Positions 46,149 to 54,846 of a stretch of 64,000 bases of DNA are shown here, piece after piece (the first letter of the stretch is position 1; every line of letters begins with the position of its first letter). The notes under the pieces were generated by a model. That model saw only the letters and a program-made list of their open reading frames with translations. It searched no databases and had not been told where the DNA came from. Source of the DNA: Gimesia alba (GTDB taxonomy: Bacteria > Planctomycetota > Planctomycetia > Planctomycetales > Planctomycetaceae); assembly GCF_007744675.1 (NCBI RefSeq), contig NZ_CP036269.1, positions 4,939,546 through 5,003,545 on the forward strand, read 5' to 3'. Made by a program: the position numbers and the translations under genes.

Positions 46149-46652
46149 CTTGATTTCCTCTTTCCGTGTCGTGCGACTCGCACCATTTTCAAATACCACG
46201 ATTCCAATTTGACAAACTCTCAAAATGTGGTATGGCACACGGAATAAAAATCGGTTAAATCTGCCGCTTTCTGATATATGAAAGTGATGAATCAGTTAGA
46301 ATAGGTTCAACAACCATCCGTTTATTCTTGCTAAAACGATTTCTCATAAATAAAAGTGTCGTGATTGATAATTCTGTTTTTCGTTCTCTAACGGTCGTAC
46401 TGTTTATAACCGGATTTGAGATGCGGAAAATCACTGCAAAGCCAGTTTTTCAGATAATACACTGCTTAGGAATTAGTCAAAATATAATGATTATTCCTGA
46501 TAACAATATTCACTTGTCGAAAGCGGGACGCGATAGATTAATGAAGAATATTGCATAAGATCACGGCCGGTCACTCGGAAACAGGTCCTTAGATTTACTA
46601 CAATTAAAAGAAGATCGACTCAATCAGGATTACTTGAGCCAGGAGGAACCCC
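46149..46652. other. intergenic region upstream of uspA-like gene
   Basis: About 500 bases lie between the lipoprotein gene (minus) and the universal stress gene (plus). A plus-strand open frame (46328-46558) begins with TTG, has no ribosome site and is Ile/Val-rich without a family match. No RNA gene is seen. Both promoters should be here. Confidence 0.4.
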
Positions 46653-47123
46653 ATGATAGAACTCAAAAACATACTCGTACCCACCGATTTCAGTGAATTT
46701 GGCGAGCAGGCCCTGCTCTATGGTTGCGAATTAGCCAAACGATTTGATGCAAAATTACATCTGCTGAATGTCGTTCAGGATGCCGTCGCGATGTTCCCGG
46801 AACCGAATATGATGGGGACATCCATGAATGATCTCGTATCAGACATGCAGCATTTAGCCCAAAAACAGCTGGAAGAAATGCCTGGCCTGCCAGGAACCGA
46901 GGACTTGGAAGTAGTGCGGGAAGTACGTGTCGGACCCGCATTTCTCGAAATCATCCGTTATGCGAAACAGGCAGAAATCGACCTGATCGTCATAGGAACT
47001 CACGGCCGAACCGGCATTAAACACATGTTACTAGGCAGCGTGGCGGAAAAAGTGGTCCGCAAAGCCCCTTGCCCTGTACTAACGGTATCACATCCCGAAA
47101 GAGAATTTGTAATGCCGACTTAA
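46653..47123 (+). CDS. universal stress protein (UspA family)
   Basis: The start has an excellent ribosome site (CAGGAGG, then ATG). The 156-residue protein has NILVPTDFSEFGEQALLYG at the N-terminus and the ATP-binding signature GTHGRTGIKHMLLGSVAEKVVRKAPCPVL, seen as GTHGRTGIKHMLLGS then APCPVL. This is the ATP-binding type of Usp. It is a cytoplasmic stress-response nucleotide-binding protein of unspecified partner. A ferredoxin gene follows 123 bases downstream. Confidence 0.93.
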   Translation: MIELKNILVPTDFSEFGEQALLYGCELAKRFDAKLHLLNVVQDAVAMFPEPNMMGTSMNDLVSDMQHLAQKQLEEMPGLPGTEDLEVVREVRVGPAFLEIIRYAKQAEIDLIVIGTHGRTGIKHMLLGSVAEKVVRKAPCPVLTVSHPEREFVMPT

Positions 47124-47246
47124 AACAGGTGCCGTTAAAGCCTATAATGGATCTGAGTCTTTCCTTTCGGAAGGATTTCAAGAGTACTGGACGCTGATTC
47201 AAGATAAAATCACTAATACTGAACCCCACATTACATTGAGGAAATA

Positions 47247-47606
47247 ATGCCGAAACTGACTGTTGAAAATGTAGGAGAATTCGAAGTGGACTCAGGGAAA
47301 CGGCTGGTACTGGCCTTAACCGATGATGCCCACGTCGATCAATTACATGCTTGTGGTGGCGCAAGTCGCTGCACGACATGTCGTGTCGAATTTATAGAAG
47401 GTGAACCGAACCAGATGACCGTCGCAGAAAAAAATACGCTTGAGGCCCGCGAATTGTCCGGATGCCGATTGAGCTGTCAAATTCTCTGTGATCATGATAT
47501 GACTGTCCGCGTTATCAGCCGACTCGAAGGCAGTGGACGTGCTGACGCAGGCCATAGACCGAAAGACGAAATTGAACCACAGCCCGTTGAATGGGTTGAT
47601 AAATAG
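47247..47606 (+). CDS. plant-type [2Fe-2S] ferredoxin
   Basis: The 119-residue protein has the cluster ligands in HACGGASRCTTCRVEF (Cys-x5-Cys-x2-Cys) and the fourth Cys in GCRLSCQILC. An N-terminal beta-grasp fold (MPKLTVENVGEFEVDSGKRL) precedes them. Two extra Cys near the fourth ligand (GCRLSCQILC) are typical of the isc-like/adrenodoxin and chloroplast variants. It transfers electrons to an unknown partner and is followed on the same strand by a terpene-cyclase-fold protein gene. Confidence 0.9.
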   Translation: MPKLTVENVGEFEVDSGKRLVLALTDDAHVDQLHACGGASRCTTCRVEFIEGEPNQMTVAEKNTLEARELSGCRLSCQILCDHDMTVRVISRLEGSGRADAGHRPKDEIEPQPVEWVDK

Positions 47607-47716
47607 ACAATGATCAAATCCCGGGAAGTTCTGTTTGCGCAATGATCAGGGCTTCTCTTTCGACCAATTCTGCTCCTGTGACTGGAATTGGAACCTCTTA
47701 ATCGAGGGAGAACCTC

Positions 47717-48745
47717 ATGCGAAGAGTTCTGGCTTTTCTTCTGATAACAGGCTGCGTACTCCTGCCTGTCACGGATTCTGCATTCGCTAAAACCCGTGAT
47801 CCCAAGCTCCAGAAGGCGATTACGAATGCTCTGCAATATCTGGCCAGAGAACAGCGTCGCCAGGGATACTGGGAAGCAAACGGAGGCCAGTATCGTGTCG
47901 CGATGACGGCTCTTGCCGGGAATGCACTGTTATCTGAAGGTTCAACTACCACACGTGGCAAATACGCCAAGAATATCAAGAACGCCGTTGATTATCTTCT
48001 TGAAATGAGTCAGCAGAACGGTTTGATCGGCTACAAGAACGACTACCATTACACCTATGGGCACGGGTATTCGATGGTCTTTTTATCGCAGGTCTATGGA
48101 GAAGAAGAAGACTCATTGCGTCGTGAAGAACTAAAAAAAGTACTGATGAAAGCGGTCGAATTTTGTGCCGGCGCCCAAACAACGCGGGGTGGCTGGGGAT
48201 ATGTTTCTGCAAAAGACGGCAATGATTTTGATGAAGGCTCAACCTGTATTACTCAGGTTCAGGGATTGCGTGCCTGCCGCAATGCCGGCATTCCCGTTGA
48301 TAAAAAGATTATTGATCGAGCGAAAAAATATATTGCAGACTGCACGACTCCCGAGGGGGGCGTTCAATACAGCATTCGCGGCGGAGGCGCCCGGCCGGCG
48401 ATTACCGCTGCCGCCTGTGCTGCGTTATTTAACGCTGGCGAATTTGACTCAGATCAATTGAAAAACATGCTGGAGTTCTGTCGGAAAAACATCTGGCCTG
48501 GTGGAAATTCGAGAAGTTACTTCGGGCACTGGCACTACGCTCATTTTTACTATGCACAGGTCATGTACCGCGGCGAATCCAAAGACTGGGACAAATATAT
48601 CAAGGATATCGGCCAGCAGATTATACGAAAACAATCGGCGTCCGGCGCCTGGCTGGAAGGTCACGTTGGTCCGGTCTATACCACGGCAATTAATGCGACG
48701 ATCCTGCAACTGGATAATGGATATCTGCCAATTTATCAGAAATAG
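47717..48745 (+). CDS. exported prenyltransferase/squalene-cyclase-repeat protein
   Basis: The 342-residue protein has a signal peptide (ending DSAFAKTRDPK). Alpha/alpha-barrel repeats like those of squalene-hopene cyclases and prenyltransferases follow: NALQYLAREQRRQGYWEAN, AVEFCAGAQTTRGGWGYVS, QGLRACRNAGIPVDKKIIDR, YIADCTTPEGGVQYSIRG. The QW-type turns (QGYW, GGWGY, GAWLEGH) are present. The classical cyclase DXDD motif is absent, and the length is about half that of a true cyclase. In Planctomycetes such secreted proteins are common and their role is unknown. Binding of a hydrophobic or glycan ligand is possible. Confidence 0.85.
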   Translation: MRRVLAFLLITGCVLLPVTDSAFAKTRDPKLQKAITNALQYLAREQRRQGYWEANGGQYRVAMTALAGNALLSEGSTTTRGKYAKNIKNAVDYLLEMSQQNGLIGYKNDYHYTYGHGYSMVFLSQVYGEEEDSLRREELKKVLMKAVEFCAGAQTTRGGWGYVSAKDGNDFDEGSTCITQVQGLRACRNAGIPVDKKIIDRAKKYIADCTTPEGGVQYSIRGGGARPAITAAACAALFNAGEFDSDQLKNMLEFCRKNIWPGGNSRSYFGHWHYAHFYYAQVMYRGESKDWDKYIKDIGQQIIRKQSASGAWLEGHVGPVYTTAINATILQLDNGYLPIYQK

Positions 48746-48772
48746 CATCTCTGCCGTTGCAGGAACGCGAAC

Positions 48773-49708
48773 TTACTGATTCTGACTCAGCACTTTTAAA
48801 TGGCTGACTACAGATTCAGCTAGTTTCTCTGGGTTGTAGCCCCCTTCGAGCAGACTGACGACCTTTCCGTCACAGTATTCATTAGCAACATTCAGCACCA
48901 ACTGTGTCAGTTTTCCAAAATCCTCGGTCTCTAATCCCAATGAGCCAATCGGATCATCTTTGTGCGCATCGAAGCCAGCACTGATCAGGATCAGTTCCGG
49001 TCGACATTTACGAGCAGCATCGAGCAACATCCGCTCAAATTTCGCGAAATAGTCTTTCCTTGAAATTCCAAATGCCAGTGGCAGATTCCAGATTGTTCCC
49101 AAACCATCGCCGGCTCCCGTTTCCGCTGCGGTTCCTGTGCCCGGATAAAAGGGAAATCGATGGGCGGAGAAAAAGTACACCTGCCCGTCTTTATAAAAGA
49201 TATCCTGGGTCCCATTACCATGATGCACGTCCCAGTCAACAATCAGAACCCGATTCAGTTGGTGCTGCTTAATGGCATGGCGGGCTGCGATGGCAACATT
49301 ATTCAACAAACAAAACCCCATCGCCTGATCAGGCAAGGCATGATGTCCGGGCGGCCTCACTGCACAAAATGCCCGCTTCGTCTTTTTCCCCAACACCTCA
49401 TTCACAGCTGTAACTGCACATCCTGCAGCATAAGTTGCCACATCATAAGACTCCAAACAGACCACCGTATCCGTCTCAATCCTGCCTCCCCCTTCAGCAC
49501 AATATTGCTTCAGTTCACGCAAATAATCGGCGGTATGGACTCTGAGAATCTGTTGACGGGTTCCAGTGTCCCATTGAACTACGGACTGTAGATTGGTAAT
49601 TTTTTCTGTCGCAACACGCTCCTTGATTTTTTTCAAACGAACAGAGTTCTCAGGATGCTCTCCTGTTTCATGGAGCAAAAAAGTCGGGCTTTGAAAAAAA
49701 TCTGCCAT
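48773..49708 (-). CDS. histone deacetylase superfamily protein
   Basis: The 311-residue protein has the arginase/deacetylase-fold metal site. CAVRPPGHHALPDQAMGFC supplies the catalytic His pair, VLIVDWDVHHGNGTQ supplies Asp and His zinc ligands, and LILISAGFDAHKDDPIGSLG supplies the second Asp. It should remove acetyl or similar acyl groups from lysine, polyamines or small amines. Prokaryotic members are often called acetoin utilisation deacetylase-like, but there is no acetoin gene here. The gene is convergent with the terpene-cyclase-fold gene, 27 bases between stops. Confidence 0.92.
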   Translation of the reverse strand: MADFFQSPTFLLHETGEHPENSVRLKKIKERVATEKITNLQSVVQWDTGTRQQILRVHTADYLRELKQYCAEGGGRIETDTVVCLESYDVATYAAGCAVTAVNEVLGKKTKRAFCAVRPPGHHALPDQAMGFCLLNNVAIAARHAIKQHQLNRVLIVDWDVHHGNGTQDIFYKDGQVYFFSAHRFPFYPGTGTAAETGAGDGLGTIWNLPLAFGISRKDYFAKFERMLLDAARKCRPELILISAGFDAHKDDPIGSLGLETEDFGKLTQLVLNVANEYCDGKVVSLLEGGYNPEKLAESVVSHLKVLSQNQ

Positions 49709-50360
49709 GAAGATTCCATTTCAATCAGGATATCTCAAATTTTCGGATTTCAGTGTAAGTCATATAACCATTACGAAAGGACAAACCAGCTCTTACCAAA
49801 CTGTACATTCTCATCGCACTTATGGACTCAACAGCGAACATCAACAGAACATGAATTTTGTAGAGTAAACAGGTAATCCGGATTCGATCCAACACAGATC
49901 CAATCAAGCTCAAGCCCCTTCTGAAGAGAAAACGACCTGGAGGTAGAGAAAAATCTTGACAGCTCGTAAGGTAAAGCGATAACGTAAGATAATAAAATTA
50001 AGCTGTAAAAAACAACCTTTTCTATTTCACAACATCATTTGATGTATTTTTCTCCGCTCCGTGGTATCTTTAAAACAGTAATTCCTTGTCAGCTATAGTA
50101 TAAATTGACATATTTAGTTGGAATCTGACTCGAATTTATCGTATTATTTATAGTAAATCATCTCTTCATTCCGCTTCGTTCGGAACCATTATTACGGCCG
50201 ACATTTAATCACAGGAATTCTATTCGGCTGCCATAGAGTTATTTGCCTTATTTGTGTAATATTTTCCTTGAATGTAAAGCTCCCTATTGTAGTTTAGAAT
50301 GCCCCATAAGTTTATTTAATCACCGGGGTTCGAGCAGAACGTTGAATGAAGGAACTTTCC
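49709..50360. other. long AT-rich intergenic region
   Basis: About 640 bases lie between two divergent genes, becoming strongly AT-rich from about 49960. TTGACA hexamers occur near 49957 and 50106, but neither has a convincing -10 partner. I see no coding frame with a ribosome site and no RNA gene. A long untranslated leader or an undetected small RNA cannot be excluded. Confidence 0.4.
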
Positions 50361-51716
50361 GTGCGACAATCTAGATGCTCGTATCAGGCCTTTTTGCAAA
50401 TTGGAATAATGGCCGCCAGAATAACGGCGATTCCTCTATTAGCAACCGGTCTGTTACTCTCAAGCAGTTCGGTGCTTCTAAGCCAACAACCTGCTCAGCC
50501 AAATGCGAACCCGGCAAATGCAAAACCGGCTGCAGCACAACCAAAACCACAAATGCAAGATCCGGCCCTGGAACAGATCAAGGAGTTAATGACTCCAGAA
50601 GAGGCTGAACGGTTTCGTAAAACAAAACTGATAAATTTTGAGGAATTGCTGCGAGGAGGCAAGATCAGTTCCGCGGCAGACAAAAAACTGATTGCCGAAG
50701 GGGCTCGCTATAACCTGTATTTGATGACATTAAAGCAGGATCCCCGAAACCCGGAAAATAAGACAGACCTCAAAAAACTCCGAGCAAATATTATACGCGA
50801 CATTCGATTTTCCGGTCGTGTTTCAGGCAATTTTCAGGCCAGAGAACTTTATCTTGAAGAACTGACCAAACGCGCCGAAGACTTATTTGATAATCATCGA
50901 CTTGTACGTTTCAGTGCGGTAGTTCTGTTATCAAGTCTTGATCTTCGTGATGAAGATCGGCGGAAGAAGATCGAGCGGGTCGCGTTTACACCTGCTTATG
51001 CTCCGCTCCTCAAAGTTATCGCTTCTCCCAATCAACCTACAGAGTTAAAAATTACAGCAGCCAACGGCCTCGCTCGGATTGGAGAAATGAGCGAGGCTTC
51101 AAATTCTCGCCGTGTTTCAATCGTCGAGGCCATCATACCCGCTTTGGATCGCTCATTAAATGAACATTCCTGGTATCAGCGTAGCTTGGTAGACACACTG
51201 GGATCCATGGGGATCACAGATAACCTGGCCCGACGTCCTGTTGTTGTTGATGCCTTACTGAAAGTGATGAAAGATCCAAAGCGAACCTGGCGCGTCAGAA
51301 CTGCCGCTGCATACAATTTAGGGAAACTCCCTCTTAAGGCCAATTCGGATATCAAACTGATCACATATTCGATCGTTGACCTGACTCGGAACATGATCAA
51401 AGCCTATAACGGAAATAACAAAGCCCGCTTCTGGAAGCGTTGTTTCTGGAACGTGTATCTGGCTTTTAAACCAGAGGCGGCTGGCATGAATAATGGTTTA
51501 ACTCAAAAACCAGTCAATCAGACAGTCGTGAATGATGCCTACAAACAAATCATCAAGCCAGTAAACACGGTCCTTCAAACGGGAGTAACTCCCCCCATTG
51601 CCCCCGACGTCACCAAATCAATGGATGACTGGTTGAAAAAAAATCTTCCTAAAAACTTCCGCGTGGCCCCCGTTCAGGCGAAACCTAAAAATCAGCAAGT
51701 TGCTGAAGGAAATTAA
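50361..51716 (+). CDS. exported HEAT-like repeat protein
   Basis: GTG at 50361 is preferred because AAGGA lies seven bases before it; the ATG at 50346 gives five more residues but no ribosome site. The protein is about 450 residues. It has a signal peptide ending near SVLLSQQP and an Ala/Pro/Asn/Gln-rich linker (about 45-70). An all-helical repeat region follows (FSAVVLLSSLDLRDEDRRKK, ELKITAANGLARIGEM, WYQRSLVDTLGSMGI, WRVRTAAAYNLGKLPL), the pattern of HEAT or armadillo repeats. It is probably periplasmic and binds a partner protein. No enzyme motif is visible. Confidence 0.78.
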   Translation: MRQSRCSYQAFLQIGIMAARITAIPLLATGLLLSSSSVLLSQQPAQPNANPANAKPAAAQPKPQMQDPALEQIKELMTPEEAERFRKTKLINFEELLRGGKISSAADKKLIAEGARYNLYLMTLKQDPRNPENKTDLKKLRANIIRDIRFSGRVSGNFQARELYLEELTKRAEDLFDNHRLVRFSAVVLLSSLDLRDEDRRKKIERVAFTPAYAPLLKVIASPNQPTELKITAANGLARIGEMSEASNSRRVSIVEAIIPALDRSLNEHSWYQRSLVDTLGSMGITDNLARRPVVVDALLKVMKDPKRTWRVRTAAAYNLGKLPLKANSDIKLITYSIVDLTRNMIKAYNGNNKARFWKRCFWNVYLAFKPEAAGMNNGLTQKPVNQTVVNDAYKQIIKPVNTVLQTGVTPPIAPDVTKSMDDWLKKNLPKNFRVAPVQAKPKNQQVAEGN

Positions 51717-51858
51717 ACCTTTCGCTTGAAATCTCGTATTCTCTCTTATCTGACAACAGTGCGTTTGTCATGATTCATGTGCAGAAATCACTATTTTCTC
51801 TTATCAGAATTGAAAGGTGATCACTGCATTTTTCCAATAGTTCATGTAAACTAACTGC

Positions 51859-52896
51859 ATGAAAATTACAGACGTTCGCGCAATACAACCGGTCGGAGAA
51901 AATTCACCTGCTGACTGGCGTACCAGCTTGGGGCAAATACTGGTCGCCATTGATACCGATTCAGGAATCACAGGCTACGGTGTTGGTGGTGGCGGACTTG
52001 CCGGCATGCATGTTGTCAAAACCGTTCTCCGCGACTTGTTGCTTGGTAGAAATCCAGATGAGATTTCCCATCTCTGGGACGAAATGTATCAGGCCACACT
52101 GGCTTTCGGCCGCAAAGGAATTGCGATCATGGCCATCAGCGGCGTCGATCTGGCACTATGGGACCTGCGAGGAAAACACGAACAACAGCCGATTGTCTCC
52201 CTCTTGGGCGGAATACCCGGAGCAAAAATACCCACCTATCGGACTGTCTGGGATCCCCAGGATTTACAGTCAACTACGGACCATGCCGGGTATAAACTAC
52301 ACCTGGGTAAAGTAGCTGCCCCGGATCAACGGGAGTTAATGATCTCTTCTGTAGAGGAGGCGCGTTCTTCCATTGGCCCCGATCCACTGTTAATGGTTGA
52401 TGCCTGGATGAAGTGGGATGTCGAGTCGACAATCGCCATCTCGCAACAAATCGCATCCTCTCGAATCGAGTGGATTGAAGAACCGCTCTCACCTGACGAT
52501 TTAGCCGGGTATCGACTGCTCAAGGAACAATCTGCCGTTCCGATTGCGGGGGGAGAACACGAATTTACATCGGCCGCCTTCAGTCAGTTAATTGAGGAAC
52601 AGCTGCATTTGGTATTACAACCAGATGTCTGCTGGTGTGGTGGTTTGACGGAACTCATTAAAATCTACACAATGGCTAACGAGGCAGGATTACGAGTTTG
52701 TCCTCATCGAGGATGTGAAATCTGGGCCCTGCATGCGATTGCAGCCCTTGATCCTGATCCGCTTGCTGAAACAGGTCGCCCCTGGATGACATGGGTCTCA
52801 GGACAGCCTGAAGTGAAACAGGGGACAATCGAATTATCGGACCGACCTGGCTTTGGTCTGTTGTTCGACGAACAGAGTCTCTCCCTTGTCTATTGA
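51859..52896 (+). CDS. enolase-superfamily (mandelate racemase/muconate lactonising-type) enzyme
   Basis: The 345-residue protein starts MKITDVRAIQPVGENS and has GRKGIAIMAISGVDLALWDLR in the capping domain. The barrel metal ligands are VDAWMKW (Asp), WIEEPLSPDD (Glu) and GGEHEFT (Glu). The late acid/base region is PDVCWCGGLTE and CPHRGCEIW. The HRG/PHR arrangement and WDPQDLQ resemble sugar-acid dehydratases such as those acting on rhamnonate or galactonate. It would abstract a proton alpha to a carboxylate. It follows the exported HEAT-like gene by about 140 bases. Substrate assignment is not possible from sequence alone. Confidence 0.88.
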   Translation: MKITDVRAIQPVGENSPADWRTSLGQILVAIDTDSGITGYGVGGGGLAGMHVVKTVLRDLLLGRNPDEISHLWDEMYQATLAFGRKGIAIMAISGVDLALWDLRGKHEQQPIVSLLGGIPGAKIPTYRTVWDPQDLQSTTDHAGYKLHLGKVAAPDQRELMISSVEEARSSIGPDPLLMVDAWMKWDVESTIAISQQIASSRIEWIEEPLSPDDLAGYRLLKEQSAVPIAGGEHEFTSAAFSQLIEEQLHLVLQPDVCWCGGLTELIKIYTMANEAGLRVCPHRGCEIWALHAIAALDPDPLAETGRPWMTWVSGQPEVKQGTIELSDRPGFGLLFDEQSLSLVY

Positions 52897-52945
52897 AACA
52901 ACACTAGCGTCCTTATCACTCTGGACACCGAAAGCGCTGCTGAAT

Positions 52946-53860
52946 ATGAAATACAACAATTCTCTTTCCCCCATGTTAGCAGCCTGTTTTCTGACAACTT
53001 TATTGTCTCTGGCAGGATGCAATCAGGACTCATCTCAAACAGCCACCCAACCAGAGCCGATTAAAGAGGATCCCCCTATTCTCACAGCGCCGGCCGGTCC
53101 AGCGATCCTGTCCGAAGAGGACGTTCATGAACGACTGAAAAAAGATAATCCGGATTACCAGAACAATGCTGAGTTCGGGAAAGTAAAAGGGGAAATTATT
53201 TCGGTCAATCTGTTCAACACGAAAGTAGAAAATATTTCTGCGCTTGAGGGATTGAAACTGCAGTATCTTGACCTGACCAATTGTCCGGTCGCTGATTTAA
53301 GTCCTTTAAAAGGAATGAAGCTGCAGGAACTTTATCTGGAAGGAACCTATGTCAGCGATCTACGTCCTCTAAAAGGAATGCCGATCCAGATTCTCCGATT
53401 GGAACATACTCCGATTTCAGACATCTCCCCCCTGGAAGGAATGCCCCTCAATCAGCTCAATCTATTTGATACAAAGGTCAAAGACTTAAACCTGATCAAT
53501 ACACTCCCTTTAAAAACATTGTGGATTCCGAAAACGGAAATCACCGATATCACTCCGCTCAAAGGAATGCTGCTCGAAAGTCTTGATATTCAAGATACGA
53601 AAGTAGCCGATATCTCCCCGCTGAAAGGCATGCAGTTTCTCAGGTTGAATCTGGCAAACTCAGAGGTCACTGATCTGACCCCGCTCAAAGGAATGCCGTT
53701 ACAACGGCTGATCTTCACGCCATCCAAAATCACAAAAGGCATGGATATCATTCGTGAGAATCAATCCATTCAGGGAATTGGAACGAACTTTGAGAATGTG
53801 AAAGCAGCTGCGGAATTCTGGAAAGAATATGACCTGAGTCAAAGTGCGAAGAAAAAGTAA
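52946..53860 (+). CDS. leucine-rich-repeat lipoprotein
   Basis: The ATG at 52946 opens a clear lipoprotein signal (SPMLAACFLTTLLSLAGCNQD, cleaved before Cys). The frame runs upstream but only as read-through of the previous gene. The 304-residue protein has about eight 22-23-residue repeats, such as LQYLDLTNCPVADLSPLKGM and LQELYLEGTYVSDLRPLKGM. This is an internalin-like LRR variant with an invariant PLKGM turn. It is probably anchored on the outer face of a membrane for protein-protein contact. It sits 49 bases after the enolase-superfamily gene on the same strand. Confidence 0.85.
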   Translation: MKYNNSLSPMLAACFLTTLLSLAGCNQDSSQTATQPEPIKEDPPILTAPAGPAILSEEDVHERLKKDNPDYQNNAEFGKVKGEIISVNLFNTKVENISALEGLKLQYLDLTNCPVADLSPLKGMKLQELYLEGTYVSDLRPLKGMPIQILRLEHTPISDISPLEGMPLNQLNLFDTKVKDLNLINTLPLKTLWIPKTEITDITPLKGMLLESLDIQDTKVADISPLKGMQFLRLNLANSEVTDLTPLKGMPLQRLIFTPSKITKGMDIIRENQSIQGIGTNFENVKAAAEFWKEYDLSQSAKKK

Positions 53861-53886
53861 CAGCCTTGCCCGCATGCAGGACGGCT

Positions 53887-54684
53887 TCAATCGACCAGAT
53901 GCTGTCGGTTGTCGGAAAAGATATCTGACTTCCAGATCCCAAGTCGATTTGCCCAAAATTGCACAAGTACTCCCAGTGTCAGTAATCCATAACGGGAACT
54001 ACGTCTGAAATTGATGCTGGAGGCTTCTTCAAAATAGCGAACGGGCACAGGGATATCGCTCAGTTTAAATCCAAATCGCACTGCCTGTGCAAGAAACTGA
54101 CTGTCGAACACAAAGTCATCCGAGTTTTTCTCGAAGGGAATCTTTTCCAGAACTTCTCGTCGGTAAGCGCGAAAGCCACTGTGAAAATCGCCGAGATTCT
54201 GCCCGAGTGCGATATTCTCCATAATGGTGAGACCACGATTGGCAACATACTTGTAAAACGGCATCCCGCCTTCCAGCGTTTCTGCCCTGGTTCGAATTCG
54301 CGACCCCAGGATGACATCACAAATTCCCAATCGAATCAGTTCAATCGCCACCGGCACAACACGGCTGTCATACTGATAATCCGGGTGAATCATCACCACA
54401 TAGTCAGCGCCAGCCTCTAATGCATAGCGGTAACACGTCTTCTGATTTCCACCATAACCGGTATTCTGTTCATGTTGAATCACGGTTAATCCCAGACGCT
54501 TTGCAACCTCAACGGTATTGTCGCTACTGCAGTCATCGACCAGCACTATTTCATCAACCGATCCTTCCGGAATATCAGAAACTGTTCGTTCCAGCGTGCT
54601 GGCTGCGTTGTAAGCCGGCATGACTGCGATGACTCGACCTCGGGGAGGCACGGAACCAGGCTCATGAGAAATGGGATCGGACAT
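53887..54684 (-). CDS. family 2 glycosyltransferase (dolichyl-phosphate mannose synthase-like)
   Basis: The 265-residue protein has the GT-A nucleotide-sugar fold: [20 protein letters not shown], the DD motif in [34 protein letters not shown] and [14 protein letters not shown] (DxD-like). It ends [18 protein letters not shown]-like, typical of DPM1/DPG synthase-type enzymes. It should transfer a sugar from a nucleotide donor to a lipid or polymer. It is convergent with the LRR lipoprotein gene, and no other glycan genes are adjacent. Confidence 0.88.
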   Translation of the reverse strand: MSDPISHEPGSVPPRGRVIAVMPAYNAASTLERTVSDIPEGSVDEIVLVDDCSSDNTVEVAKRLGLTVIQHEQNTGYGGNQKTCYRYALEAGADYVVMIHPDYQYDSRVVPVAIELIRLGICDVILGSRIRTRAETLEGGMPFYKYVANRGLTIMENIALGQNLGDFHSGFRAYRREVLEKIPFEKNSDDFVFDSQFLAQAVRFGFKLSDIPVPVRYFEEASSINFRRSSRYGLLTLGVLVQFWANRLGIWKSDIFSDNRQHLVD

Positions 54685-54846
54685 AGTATAATCGAAAAAA
54701 GACGGGGGTAGTAAAAGGCAACGTTGTGAGAATCACAATGAATGTCTGAACTACAAGATGAATCAAACTCAGCAACCGACAGCGATGCATTGTTTACGAG
54801 AAACAGTCCGTAAACAAGTCTAAAAGCGTCAGTTTTAGCGAATCTG

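Noticed and set aside
46328-46558. 76-codon plus-strand open frame upstream of the universal stress gene
   Set aside because: TTG start, no ribosome site, chance-like Ile/Val composition.
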